Part shown: piece by piece, positions 1 to 8,910 of the stretch
Layout: every line of letters begins with the position of its first letter
How positions within the stretch are numbered: the stretch's first letter is position 1
From: Chloroflexaceae bacterium
GTDB taxonomy: Bacteria; Chloroflexota; Chloroflexia; Chloroflexales; Chloroflexaceae
Assembly (NCBI GenBank): GCA_012032475.1
Contig: JAAUSY010000005.1
Span: 1 to 57,347 of the forward strand
Direction of reading: 5' to 3'
Length of the DNA stretch: 57,347 nt
Notes under the pieces: model-generated
Seen by the model: the letters and a program-made list of their open reading frames with translations, nothing else
What the model was told of the DNA's origin: nothing
Database searches by the model: none
Translations under genes and position numbers: made by a program

Positions 1-376
1 CCCCAGACCGCTGCCGGGGGGGGCATCGCTGAACATCGTTATCTCAACGCCCCCCGGTGCGAGACGGGTCATCACCAATGGGACCAATGGGAGCACCAGG
101 GGCCAGCGATGCATCCGCCACTGCATCCAGCACGGCCTGCGGAAGGCTCAGCGTGCCATCCCACTCCCGACCGGACACCATCTTGCTCACCTGTTCCAGG
201 TCGAGCGAACGGATGGTCACTCCAGGGTGTGGGCCGGAGCGCAGCATACACCGCACAAACAGGTTAATCGTACCATTGAGCACCTTCCCCCCATGCGCTT
301 CGGCATAGGGGCTGACATCGGTTCCGCCGCCAAACAACCCGATACGCATGGGAGCGCGGGCCTTGTACACTTTCAC
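1..376 (-). CDS. hddA: Heptose-7-phosphate kinase, GHMP family (partial, frameshifted)
   Basis: Probable D-glycero-alpha-D-manno-heptose 7-phosphate kinase, which would phosphorylate the product of the adjacent GmhA on the way to NDP-heptose. The N-terminus RAPMRIGLFGGGTDVSPYAE is the conserved GHMP sugar-kinase opening. The first frame stops at 44. The neighbouring frame carries on with EITMFSDAPPGSGLG, the GHMP ATP-binding loop, to the window edge. One extra base (or two missing) near the duplicated CCCATTGGT segment around 74-95 would explain the break. The ATG overlaps the gmhA stop, so the two are translationally coupled. The 3' end lies outside the window. Another GHMP sugar kinase is possible, but the gmhA context favours HddA. 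Confidence 0.75.
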
Positions 377-1035
377 GGGTGTCGCCCCTCCTGAAACAGA
401 TAGCGTTCAACCAGGTAACACAGAATATGTTCAACCGCCAGCATGCCTTCCTGTATCCGCTGTGTATTCGGGCCTGGTACGACAATCCGCACATCAACCA
501 GGGGGGCGAGGATGCCCCCATCGTTTCCGAGCAGGCCAACCGTGTGTATCCCGGACCTGTGCGCCTGTTCGACCGCCCGGACCACATTGGCCGAGTGCCC
601 GCTCGTACTGATGCCAACCAGGATGTCGCCAGGCTTGCCCAATGCCTGCACCTGACGGGCAAAAACCCCCTCAAAGCCGAAGTCGTTGGCAAACGCCGTC
701 AGAAACGAGGTGTCGGTCGTCAGCGCGAGCGCGGGAATGGCCGGGCGGTCCAGCGCCTTCGACAGACGCCCCACCAGTTCCGCGGCCATGTGCTGGCAAT
801 CAGCAGCGCTACCGCCGTTGCCACACAGCAACACCTTACCACCGGCCCGAACCCGCGCTGCGAGCAGGTCTGCGGCCGCAAGAATCGCCTCGCTCCCTTC
901 GCTCGCCAGGTGGCGCATCACCTCGGCACTCTGTTCAAGCTGTTCGAGGACCTCGTGGTGCCATTGGTTGGCTCGTTCCATTTGTTCTGCCTGTTCCGCC
1001 TCTTTCGCGCCCTCTGCGCTTTTTGTGCTACGCAT
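373..1035 (-). CDS. gmhA: Phosphoheptose isomerase (SIS domain)
   Basis: Sedoheptulose-7-phosphate isomerase, first step of the heptose branch for surface polysaccharide. Diagnostic blocks are GNGGSAADCQHMAAEL (phosphate binding and the metal-binding His/Glu), TTDTSFLTAFANDF, GISTSGHSANV, and EGMLAVEHILCYLVE near the C-terminus. The N-terminus is a charged Glu/Gln-rich helix. An in-frame ATG exists at 1080, but the start at 1035 is preferred because it gives a short overlap with the upstream chain-length gene (TAG at 1028-1030). The longer version would begin with an Arg-rich stretch. Length of about 220 aa fits the family. Confidence 0.88.
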   Translation of the reverse strand: MRSTKSAEGAKEAEQAEQMERANQWHHEVLEQLEQSAEVMRHLASEGSEAILAAADLLAARVRAGGKVLLCGNGGSAADCQHMAAELVGRLSKALDRPAIPALALTTDTSFLTAFANDFGFEGVFARQVQALGKPGDILVGISTSGHSANVVRAVEQAHRSGIHTVGLLGNDGGILAPLVDVRIVVPGPNTQRIQEGMLAVEHILCYLVERYLFQEGRHP

Positions 1036-2437
1036 TGGGTTCAGGATTCTTCTCCGTCTCCGCAGCAGTAGCACCGGCACCGGCCAGCCAGGTTTCCAGG
1101 TTCGGCCAGATACGGTACCTTCCTACCACGAAGCAGGAACTCACCAGGAAGCCGATCACCAACCCCAGGCCCCCCCGGACGACCAGCGGCTTCAGGGTCT
1201 GCGGCGGCTCAACGGTCGTTCCAATGAAGACCATCTGATTGTCGGAAAATCCCTGCGCCACCCGCTGTTCATCGAGTTTTTGTTGCAGGGTCTTCAGGGT
1301 CGCCAGGGTGATATCCCGCTGCTGGGTCAACAAGGTTTTGCGGGCATTCTCTTGCTCAACCTGCTGATAGAGCTTTGCCAGGTCCTGTTCATACTGGTTG
1401 CGCTGCTCGCGGGGCAGGGCCATGTGGCCCGGCGCGCCAGCGACCACCGCTTGCGCCAACTCAACCGCGGCGGTGAGCCACCTGGTCCGTTGAACTTCAA
1501 CCAGGCGTGCCAGCGCCTCCACATCATCCACTGACATCTGGTCGCGGGATACGGCGTCTGGAAACTGGATGTGCAGGTCAAAGGGGGGGGCGTCCTGCGC
1601 TGGCTCCTCTCCTGCTGCGCCGCCCATTCCGACCAGGCGCGTTCGGAGCGAGAGCGCCGCGAGGCTGTTTGCCAGATATCCGGACTGCCCGGCGGCAACC
1701 TGACCGCGGAACGTCGCAATATCGTTCCGCAGGGCATTGAAGGTCTGCCCCTGCACAAGGTGCTGGTGAAACAACGCGATATTCGCGTCCTGCGAATCCT
1801 TCAGGACACCTTCCAGCGTTTCAATCTGCCGATTCAGCGCAATGAGGTCGGTGGTCGCGAGGAAATCCTCCAGCGCCTGCTGGCTATCGTCGTAGCGCTT
1901 CTGAGACTGGGCCAGTTCTCGTTCTACGGAGGGAAGCATTTGCTCATTGTAGATTTCATTGACCAAGCGGACATACCCACGCGCCCAGGTGTCGGCCAGG
2001 GTTCTGGCGGCCTCAGCATCAGTATGCCGGGTCGAAATCCGTATCAACTCTCCCTGAACATCTACGTTGAAGCGGTTGGCGAGGCTCCCCGGACGATACG
2101 CCCCATCAAAGAATTCCGACGGCAGTTCATCGAGAATGCGCTCCTCAATGATCAGGCTTTTTGCCAGGGCTTCCAACGCCTGTTCGCGGCTCTTCGACCC
2201 CCCCGACACGTTCCCCTGCTCATCCACCACGTTGGGAAAACGGGGGTCAAAATTGGGTTGCGCCTGGCTGGGGCGCACCAGGGTGTCGGCCGTTGCCGTA
2301 TAGGGCTGCGGCCTGACTACCATGGTCAGCGCAGCAATGCAGGCCCAGCCAAGCGAAACGAGGATGATAATACGCCAGTGTTGCAGGAACACCAGCACAT
2401 ACGGACGCAGGTCTATTTCCCGTTCTTCCAGATCCAA
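1028..2437 (-). CDS. Polysaccharide chain-length determinant (Wzz/PCP family)
   Basis: Polysaccharide co-polymerase of the Wzz type, an inner-membrane protein that sets polymer chain length. The topology is typical. A first membrane helix lies at about residues 22-42 (WRIIILVSLGWACIAALTMV), then a long extracytoplasmic coiled-coil region (about 140-400). A Pro-rich PPQTLKP motif follows just before a second helix (about 424-441), and there is a short cytoplasmic tail. No tyrosine-kinase domain is present. The start is TTG, preceded by GGGAGG at 8 nt spacing. A promoter-like element lies just upstream (2484-2514). The gene heads a gmhA-hddA operon. Confidence 0.8.
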   Translation of the reverse strand: MDLEEREIDLRPYVLVFLQHWRIIILVSLGWACIAALTMVVRPQPYTATADTLVRPSQAQPNFDPRFPNVVDEQGNVSGGSKSREQALEALAKSLIIEERILDELPSEFFDGAYRPGSLANRFNVDVQGELIRISTRHTDAEAARTLADTWARGYVRLVNEIYNEQMLPSVERELAQSQKRYDDSQQALEDFLATTDLIALNRQIETLEGVLKDSQDANIALFHQHLVQGQTFNALRNDIATFRGQVAAGQSGYLANSLAALSLRTRLVGMGGAAGEEPAQDAPPFDLHIQFPDAVSRDQMSVDDVEALARLVEVQRTRWLTAAVELAQAVVAGAPGHMALPREQRNQYEQDLAKLYQQVEQENARKTLLTQQRDITLATLKTLQQKLDEQRVAQGFSDNQMVFIGTTVEPPQTLKPLVVRGGLGLVIGFLVSSCFVVGRYRIWPNLETWLAGAGATAAETEKNPEPNA

Positions 2438-2483
2438 AGCCGATACCTCCCTCTCCCATCCGGCTCACGCTCTCCGAAGGCTT

Positions 2484-2514
2484 ATTGTACCATATCTATC
2501 GGTTTGGCTGACAA
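2484..2514 (-). promoter_or_regulatory. Promoter for the chain-length determinant operon
   Basis: On the minus strand there is an extended -10, TGGTACAAT (2484-2492), with a TTGTCA -35 at 2509-2514 and a 19-bp spacer. The spacer is long, so the TG extension probably matters. It sits about 50 nt upstream of the TTG start. Confidence 0.5.
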
Positions 2515-2585
2515 ACCACTGCGGGGAGGCGGCAATTTGGGCAAAAGTGACAGTGGGAACGCCCTGCTCCTGGACTTTCTGGCTA

Positions 2586-2614
2586 TAGACCGCGCCTTCC
2601 GGGTGGGATATAAT
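2586..2614 (+). promoter_or_regulatory. Promoter for the 93-aa hypothetical gene
   Basis: A perfect -10 TATAAT lies at 2609-2614, with a weak -35 TAGACC (4/6) at 2586-2591 and a 17-bp spacer. It lies about 120 nt upstream of the coding start and diverges from the promoter on the other strand. Confidence 0.5.
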
Positions 2615-2732
2615 AATCATGCCACTGGGATGGGATACACTGGGAAGTGTCAAGCGACCACGGTGGCTCAACACGGGAGGCAGTCCGGTTCCGGCGGCGA
2701 ACCGAGCGGAAACCAGAGGAGCAAAGACAAAA

Positions 2733-3017
2733 ATGTTTCGTGAAACGATGCTGTTTGATTCACCGATTGGTACCCAGATAACGACGCTTTCAGTTGCCCA
2801 ACTCGCTGATATTCAGGACGAACTGTATCGTATCCAGGAAATGGTCCGGGACCACCCGGTTGCCGGGGCCAGAATTCGCCAGCTTATCAAGAAACTCGAC
2901 GCGATGTCCAGCAAACCACCACACTGGTATTCGGTGCGAGAAGCCGAAGAAGAATGTGACCACATGGTCGGGCTATCCAAACTGATGATGCAGGCCCAGC
3001 AGCAGTGCCAGCAATAG
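2733..3017 (+). CDS. Hypothetical protein, 94 aa, helical
   Basis: A short soluble helical protein of unknown function. The start at 2733 is chosen for the GAGGAG ribosome-binding site about 12 nt upstream; the reading frame is open further 5' but without such a site. The sequence has MLFDSPIGTQ, a helical middle (LADIQDELYRIQEMV) and a Gln-rich C-terminus. It is isolated between two minus-strand operons and has its own promoter. No enzymatic motif is visible. Real coding status is likely from the promoter and ribosome-binding site. Confidence 0.6.
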   Translation: MFRETMLFDSPIGTQITTLSVAQLADIQDELYRIQEMVRDHPVAGARIRQLIKKLDAMSSKPPHWYSVREAEEECDHMVGLSKLMMQAQQQCQQ

Positions 3018-3147
3018 GAACCGATTGGCAGATATAAGGCGGTGCGGGGAGCGCCATTGTCCTGTCGTTCTATCGTTCCATGGTTTTCCAGGGACTCCCC
3101 GCCGAACTTCCTCTCCTTTCCTTCTTCTCCTTCCTCGTGTCTCCGGA

Positions 3148-4296
3148 CTATCCCTGTTCCTCTGCTGCCTTGTTTCCTTCCTGCACCGCCATGGCAACCT
3201 GCTCCACCTCAGAACGGGTAAGTTCCGGATACATCGGGAGCGAGAGAATCCGCCGGGTCTGGCGCTCGGTGTGCGGGAGGCTCCCTGCACCCGTGGGGCG
3301 CATTGGGACTGCGGCATAGGCCGGTTGCAGGTGGGCCGGTAGCGGGTAGTGAATATCGGTCCCGATGCCTTGCGTGGTCAGGTGGGACCGCAGCGCGTCA
3401 CGCCGGTCGCTCGCAACCACATAGAGGTGATAGACATGCCCCGGTGTATCCGATGGAAGCTCCAGTGGCAACCCCGCCAGGAGCGCTCCATACCAGGCCG
3501 CCCGTTCGCGGCGAGCCGCATTCCACGCCTCCAGGTGGCCGAGCTTGACCCGCAAAATGGCTGCCTGCATCTCATCCAGGCGCGAATTCCGCCCGCCTGC
3601 TTCGGTCACGATATACTTGCTGCCCCACCCATACTGGCGCAGTCTCCGCAAGCGCTCGGCCAGTGCCGCATCGTCCGTTACCACGGCTCCGCCATCCCCC
3701 AGGGCCCCGAGGTTCTTCGAGGGGTAGAAGCTCCAGCAGCCACACGTCCCCCATGCCCCGGCCTGCCGCCGGTTCCCGTCGTGGTCGAAAGCCCAGGCTC
3801 CGTGGGCCTGGGCCGCGTCTTCAACCACCGCCAGACCAGCGCGGGACGCTACGGCCATCACCGCGGGCATATCGGCCATGCGCCCGTAGAGATGGACGGG
3901 CAGCACCGCACGGGTGCGCGGGGTGATGGCGGCCTCAACTGCGCGAGGGTCTATGGTGTGGACCTCCGGGACGATATCCACGAAGACCGGACATGCCCCG
4001 GTCTGGATAATCGCTGCGGCCTGGTACATTCCGGCATTGGCAACAGTGATCACCTCGTCGCCCGGCCCGATGCCCAGAGCGACCAGCGCCAGGTAGAGCG
4101 CGTCGGTGCCGCTGGCAACGCCCACGCCATACGCCACCCCGCAGCAGGCCGCGAATTCCTGCTCAAACGCGGCCACTTCGGCCCCCAGGATATACCACCC
4201 GCTGCGCAACACCCGCTCGACCGCGGCGTCAATCTCAGCCTGGATACAACGGTATTGCCGTCCGAGATCCCCGAAAGGGACAGATAAATGATTCAT
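3148..4296 (-). CDS. DegT/DnrJ/EryC1/StrS-family sugar aminotransferase
   Basis: PLP-dependent nucleotide-sugar aminotransferase converting a keto-sugar to an amino-sugar for surface glycan. Motifs in order: PFGDLGRQY near the start, GVGVASGTDALYLAL, GPGDEVITVANAGMYQ, VVEDAAQAHGA (PLP contacts), and FYPSKNLGALGDGG with the Schiff-base lysine. Then come RNSRLDEMQAAILRVKL and the C-terminal HYPLPAHLQPAY. The ATG at 4296 gives the usual family N-terminus; in-frame ATGs at 4308 and 4365 are possible and would overlap the upstream gene. The exact sugar substrate cannot be read from the sequence. Confidence 0.85.
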   Translation of the reverse strand: MNHLSVPFGDLGRQYRCIQAEIDAAVERVLRSGWYILGAEVAAFEQEFAACCGVAYGVGVASGTDALYLALVALGIGPGDEVITVANAGMYQAAAIIQTGACPVFVDIVPEVHTIDPRAVEAAITPRTRAVLPVHLYGRMADMPAVMAVASRAGLAVVEDAAQAHGAWAFDHDGNRRQAGAWGTCGCWSFYPSKNLGALGDGGAVVTDDAALAERLRRLRQYGWGSKYIVTEAGGRNSRLDEMQAAILRVKLGHLEAWNAARRERAAWYGALLAGLPLELPSDTPGHVYHLYVVASDRRDALRSHLTTQGIGTDIHYPLPAHLQPAYAAVPMRPTGAGSLPHTERQTRRILSLPMYPELTRSEVEQVAMAVQEGNKAAEEQG

Positions 4297-4354
4297 ATGC
4301 GGTATCATTCTCACCTGTTGCGACCCCACCTGGTGCGACGAGCCGCCAGGCGCA

Positions 4355-5131
4355 TCAGGGCGCAACCTGCACCAGCAGGGTCATCACCCACCCCAGAAAC
4401 CCGCAACACCCCAACCCCGCCAGCAGCACGCCAATCATCGGAAAAAAGAGCACGGCCAACAGCGCATACCCCGTCTCAAGACGGTGTACCACGCCTGTCC
4501 CGACCACCAGTATCAGCAGCCCCCACCCCCAGGAAACTAGCGCAATGGTTGAACCGAGGTAGGGAATGAATGTCAGGGCATCCAGCACATGGGGGGCCAC
4601 CGACAGCGCCCCCACCCCAAGCATCTGCTGGATGCTTCCCCGCCCGCCAAACCAGCGTGCGGCTAGCTGCGTGAAGGCAACCGCCAGCAGCACCCCCTGG
4701 AGATAGGCAAGCGGACGCGACACCAGCACCCCCAACCCATAGAGCACGGCCCGAACCGGGCGCGGGAGCGGGGCCGACAATGCCTGGGTCCGCCGGATGA
4801 TATCAATCCCTGGGGCAAGGTTTTCCTGCAACACCCGGACTACCAGGCGCTGGTCCGGGGTCTGGGCAGCCATAGCCTGCTGGCTCAATGACTGCTCCAT
4901 CTGAGATTGGAACCGCTCAAGCTCCTGGTCGGGGCTGAGTGTCGCCAGCACCCCCCGCACCCCATCTACCCCACCCACCAGCAACCCTACCAGCAGCACG
5001 ACCATCAGCCCCTGAAGCACAACCTGGGGCGAATCTCGCAGCGCCCTGAATAGCTCGACCTTGAGCAGCAAAGACCCATTGAGTCGGTCCGAACTGTGCC
5101 TGAATTCCTGCACGGCTTCCGATAGCCGCAT
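4355..5131 (-). CDS. Yip1-like integral membrane protein
   Basis: A 258-aa membrane protein with about five hydrophobic helices, resembling the bacterial Yip1-domain family. The N-terminus is cytosolic. A first helix around residues 38-55 is followed by a hydrophilic segment, and then four helices fill the C-terminal half (about 130-258). There is a strong GAGGAGGAGG ribosome-binding site directly upstream. It is co-oriented with the pentapeptide-repeat genes and only 43 nt downstream of them, suggesting one operon. Function unknown. Confidence 0.65.
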   Translation of the reverse strand: MRLSEAVQEFRHSSDRLNGSLLLKVELFRALRDSPQVVLQGLMVVLLVGLLVGGVDGVRGVLATLSPDQELERFQSQMEQSLSQQAMAAQTPDQRLVVRVLQENLAPGIDIIRRTQALSAPLPRPVRAVLYGLGVLVSRPLAYLQGVLLAVAFTQLAARWFGGRGSIQQMLGVGALSVAPHVLDALTFIPYLGSTIALVSWGWGLLILVVGTGVVHRLETGYALLAVLFFPMIGVLLAGLGCCGFLGWVMTLLVQVAP

Positions 5132-5174
5132 ACCCTCCTCCTCGTCTCATTTGTCTATATCTGACCATGCATGA

Positions 5175-6472
5175 TCATTGTGGCTTGAACCCATGAGGCC
5201 AGCGGGTCGTTTCGTCATATTGCACCCCGCTCATGTCCGCCTCAGTTACCTTCACACCGAGGGACTTGAGCAGGTTTCCCAGGCTCATATTGGACCAGTC
5301 GACCAGGTCCGGAACACTCCACGCGGGCATATCACGGAGCATCTTCCGGTCTTCTTCCACTCCCAGGGCGTGGAGCAGGGCAACCTGAGACACCCCGATG
5401 GTTTTGAGAAGATCCGCGACATTCATCGCATACAAATCGGCGTCGGTGTAGGTTTTGCTTCCCCTGCCCTCCACTTCGAGCAGCACCACCCCGGTCAGGT
5501 CGGCCCCGCTCAGGTCCGTTCCGACCAACCGTGCCCCGATCAGGCGGGTTCCCGTCAGGGTGCTCATCTGCAAGTTTGCCCCCGTGAGGCTGGCATCGCT
5601 CAAATCGGCCTTGCTCAGGTCAGCCTGGTAGAGGTCGCCCCGCGCAGGTCCGCTTCGTTCATCCTGGCTCCCCGCAGGTTGACCATACGCAGGTCGGTTC
5701 CCCGCAGGTCCGCCGTGCGCAGGTCAGTTCCGCGCATATCCGAATGATGCAGGTCGGCTCCGGTCAGGACGCTCCCATACAGATACCCCCCGACCATCCG
5801 GCAGTCGCTCAAGTTGGCTCCGCTCAAATTGGCCTCATCCAGAAAAGCCGCGGTCAGGTCGGATTCAGCAAAGTTCGTGCCGATCATCCGGGCCTGACTC
5901 AACCCGACATTGAGCCTCGACCGGCTGAAGTCTGCCCCGACCAGACTGGCACTTTGCAGCACGACCGCATTCATGTTCGCCCCGGACATATCGGTCCGGT
6001 TCAGGTTGGCCCCTTGCAGGTTCGCCCCATTCAAGTTGGCGTCGTTCAGGTTGACTCCTATCAGGGTGGCATGCTGCAACTGCACCGCCGTCAGAATAGC
6101 CCCTTGCAAATTGGCCCTGGTCAGGTCGGCCTGCTGCAAATTCGCGCCATTCAGGTTGGCCCCCTGAAGGTTGGCATCAATAAACTGAGTCTTATAGAGG
6201 GTGGAGCCGTTGAAGTTTGCCAGGCTGAGGTCGGTGTGGCTCAACACCTGCCCGCTCAGGTCCAACCCGACACAACTGGGCGGGCACCGGGCCGGAAGAT
6301 ACTTCCAGGGTTCCCACAGCAAGGCCGCTTCCAGGGCCACCGCCAGCGCCAGCACCAGAATAACTTTGAGCAAGTGGCGTCCCTTTTTTTTCCTGGGAGG
6401 CGCTGGTGGTTGGGACTGGCCGGGGTTCTGGTGCGAATCGGTCGCGCTCATGGGGGGGGCCCTGGTGTTCAT
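5175..6472 (-). CDS. Membrane-anchored pentapeptide-repeat protein (frameshifted)
   Basis: The gene appears as two frames, 5615-6472 and 5175-5603, but a single missing base near 5625 explains the split. The repeat pattern continues in the second frame as LRGADLYQADLSKADLSDAS. The joined product is about 430 aa. It has a Lys-rich cytoplasmic N-terminus, a membrane helix (LLKVILVLALAVALEAALLW), CPPSC immediately outside the membrane, then a long A[DN]LxG pentapeptide solenoid. A helical C-terminal domain ends in GVQYDETTRWPHGF. The helix should place the solenoid outside the cytoplasm. It overlaps the next pentapeptide gene by ATGA, so they are coupled. Role unknown. Confidence 0.75.
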
Positions 6473-7470
6473 TCCTCTTCTTCTAAAAAAATGGCGGTTG
6501 AGGGAATTTCAAAGTCGTCGCTTTCGGGCCAGCGGGTCTGGCGGTCATAGGTCACACCGGCAAAGTCGGCGGGGCAGCAAAGCAACTGGTCCAGGTCGTT
6601 GAGGCTCAGTTCTGAGAGGGCAGGGTCGGTCAGCACACTGCGTTCGTTGATCTGGCTCCGCCTCAGTCTGGTGCCGTGCAGGTTGGCCCCACGCAGGTCG
6701 GCCCCGGCCAGGTTGGCCCGGACCAGAGTAGCCCCTTCCAGGTTGGCTTCCCGCAGCGTGGCGGCCAGGTCCGCCCCGATCAAGCTGGCCCCACTCAGGT
6801 CTGCTTGCGTCAGGTCAGACCCGAACAGGCTCACGTAGGAGTTCAACGTGGCTCCTTTCAAGCGGGTTCCTCGCATCAGGGCCCCGGCCATGTCGGCCCC
6901 ACTCAGGGTTGCCCCACTCAAATCGGTTCCGGACAGGTTGGCCGAAGCTAGCCGGGCCCGCCGCAGGTTGGCCCCGCGCAGGTCCACCCCACTCAGGTTG
7001 ACCCCTTCGAGCTTGGCCCGCTCCAGGTTGACTGCCGTCAGACGCACCCCGGTCAGGTCTATTCCAGTCAGGTCGGCCCCGCTCAGGTCCGCGCCAATCA
7101 AGATGGCTCCATCCATCGTCGCGCCCGTCATCCGCGACTGGCGCAGGTCCGTCCCGATCAGGATGGCATTGGTCAGGATCGCATTTTGCAGATCCGTGTC
7201 AACCAGGGTCGCATTGCTCAGGTCGGTTCCGGACAGGTTCGCATGGCTCAGGTCCGCCCCGCGAAAATTGGCATCGATCATGCTCATACCACTCAGGTCG
7301 TCGCCGCTCAAATCCCGCCCCATCATGTCGGAGCCAAGGCAGTTCGGCGGGCATTTGTCGGCATATCCCGCCCAGTTTGAACGGATGACCATGAACAGTG
7401 GCACAAAGGCCAGCACCGAAAGCGAAAAAATCGTCACCCATTTCAGGGCGATGGTGATAAACCTGCTCAT
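6469..7470 (-). CDS. Membrane-anchored pentapeptide-repeat protein
   Basis: About 333 aa. The N-terminal membrane helix (ALKWVTIFSLSVLAFVPLFM) is followed by CPPNCLGSDMMG and then by roughly 25-30 tandem pentapeptides (ADLSG type) forming a right-handed beta-helix. The C-terminus is GVTYDRQTRWPESDDF plus an acidic tail. It is paralogous to the downstream gene over the helix, the CPPxC motif and the TRWP ending. The start at 7470 puts Met directly before the helix; an in-frame ATG at 7524 gives a less likely extension. Function unknown; a scaffold or interaction surface at the membrane is an inference. Confidence 0.8.
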   Translation of the reverse strand: MSRFITIALKWVTIFSLSVLAFVPLFMVIRSNWAGYADKCPPNCLGSDMMGRDLSGDDLSGMSMIDANFRGADLSHANLSGTDLSNATLVDTDLQNAILTNAILIGTDLRQSRMTGATMDGAILIGADLSGADLTGIDLTGVRLTAVNLERAKLEGVNLSGVDLRGANLRRARLASANLSGTDLSGATLSGADMAGALMRGTRLKGATLNSYVSLFGSDLTQADLSGASLIGADLAATLREANLEGATLVRANLAGADLRGANLHGTRLRRSQINERSVLTDPALSELSLNDLDQLLCCPADFAGVTYDRQTRWPESDDFEIPSTAIFLEEEE

Positions 7471-7584
7471 AAGAAGCCCTGTTCCGGTGCCCAGGTAGCC
7501 CGCCCTCCCACCGGGTTCGCCCACCGGTTCCCAACCTGGTGGGAGGTGCGGTCCGAATTCACCACCCAGGCATTGGCGAACCTG

Positions 7585-8226
7585 CTACTGAACGGCTTTG
7601 AGCACCTCAAGCACTGCTGCCATATCCTGCTCGGCTGCCTTCTGGATGGCCTGAACGATATAGCTTCGCCGCTCCTCCTCCGAAAACAGCAGGGGAGCCG
7701 AGATGGGTTCTGAGACAAGGCCCTGCTCCACGAGCTTTGGAAACATCTTCTGCGTGAGGTCCTGATATTTCCCGGACATCGGGGCTTCGCGCCACTTCTG
7801 AAAGACCCCAAGCGCTTTGATGTGGTCCTGGGTCTGGTCGGCCTGCCAGTAGGACAGGCAATAGAGCAACACCGTGGCTTCGAGCGCTCGCTTGAGGGTC
7901 GGGTCGCTTGCCAGGCTCGCATCCGTCAGCCAGGCCAGGTCAAAGTTGGCGTCCTTGCAAAAGTCGGCGACCTTCCCCGTAAATGCCGCCAGGTCTCTGT
8001 CCGGAAGCCCTGCTATCCAGGCGGCAAAGCTGCGAGCATCCTCTGGCAACTTCAGGTAGATGGGTTCTTTCTCTTCCAGCGAGCTACTCGTGACCCAGGT
8101 TTTGAACTGCTGCGCCAGTTCTTCGCCAGTAACGGCTTTCTTCCCCCGCTTGAAGATGTCGGTCAGAGCGCCCGTCACGCGGTTGATGCCGGTTTTCTTC
8201 ATGACTGATTGGACCATCATAGTCAT
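7585..8226 (-). CDS. Hypothetical helical protein, 213 aa
   Basis: Not recognised. A soluble, predominantly helical protein without signal peptide or membrane segment. It has a basic N-terminus (DIFKRGKKAVTGEELAQQF), a Trp/Asp-rich middle and an amphipathic C-terminal helix. It lies upstream of the two pentapeptide-repeat genes on the same strand with a gap of about 115 nt, so it is plausibly first in their operon. The ribosome-binding site is weak. Confidence 0.6.
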   Translation of the reverse strand: MTMMVQSVMKKTGINRVTGALTDIFKRGKKAVTGEELAQQFKTWVTSSSLEEKEPIYLKLPEDARSFAAWIAGLPDRDLAAFTGKVADFCKDANFDLAWLTDASLASDPTLKRALEATVLLYCLSYWQADQTQDHIKALGVFQKWREAPMSGKYQDLTQKMFPKLVEQGLVSEPISAPLLFSEEERRSYIVQAIQKAAEQDMAAVLEVLKAVQ

Positions 8227-8910
8227 AGGTGCAAACCTGCTACTTTCTAGGTGTTCAAAGGTACCCGAAGGTACGCTTGGTCCATGTTCGAAATTCCTGC
8301 TTCGTCCTGCACTGCGCTCTCAAGCGAACGTCTTACACACAGTCCACAGGCGTACTTTACGTCCCGACGTAGCCACGACCGAGGACGACCAGTTCAGGAC
8401 TGGTAGCCTGGATCGGCGATCTGGTTGCGCTCACCGGTCCGAATACGATGGAGGAAGCCATCTCGCGTCCACCCGCCCCAGGGGGCCTTTTTCAGCGTGG
8501 GTCAGCGCAACCGGGCGGCTCTCATCGCCCATCATCGGCGCTCCAACCGGCTTGGCTCTCGCGCTCTTGGGGCCTCCGGGAAGCATGTTCTTTGCATTCC
8601 ACTCCTTTCTTTGTGCGCATCCTGGGTACTCCTGTTCCCTTTCAGGGGTATTTTGCCTATCTCGCTATACCTCCTTCGTCAGGGTGTGAACCGTGCCTGG
8701 TGCCCAGGGCGTGGTTCATGGTTCATCCAAACTAACTAACTGACTAACTAAAGGACCTGCTTCCATTATACCCGACCATTGCCCCTGCCCTGCTGGCCCG
8801 GTTTCCCGGCCCCGCTCCGCAGCCGAGCGCCGGTTGTTCATCTATCCATCATCTATCCATCATCTATCCATACATGCATGCCCCAGGTGTGGGTGAAGCC
8901 TTTTTTCTGC
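8227..8910. other. Intergenic stretch of 684 bp without a supported gene
   Basis: Reading frames here are poor in codon structure and I see no credible protein. It holds short low-complexity repeats near its right end (CTAACTAACTGACTAACTAA at about 8731-8750, and the 11-bp array at 8840-8872). An untranslated leader or small RNA cannot be excluded. Confidence 0.5.
8840..8872. repeat. 11-bp tandem repeat, three copies
   Basis: ATCTATCCATC occurs three times in direct succession, the last copy ending in A. It lies about 40 bp beyond the 3' end of the Band 7 gene. It is not CRISPR-like because there are no spacers. Confidence 0.8.

Noticed and set aside
1571-2743. 390-codon plus-strand frame opposite the chain-length determinant
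   Set aside because: It is the reverse shadow of a clear Wzz-family gene and has no ribosome-binding site or recognisable domain.
5744-6550. Long plus-strand frame opposite the pentapeptide genes, rich in repeated QVG/QIG
   Set aside because: Repeats on the antisense strand are a mirror of the pentapeptide codons; no independent evidence.
8840-8872. Possible CRISPR-like array
   Set aside because: Contiguous 11-bp units without spacers.
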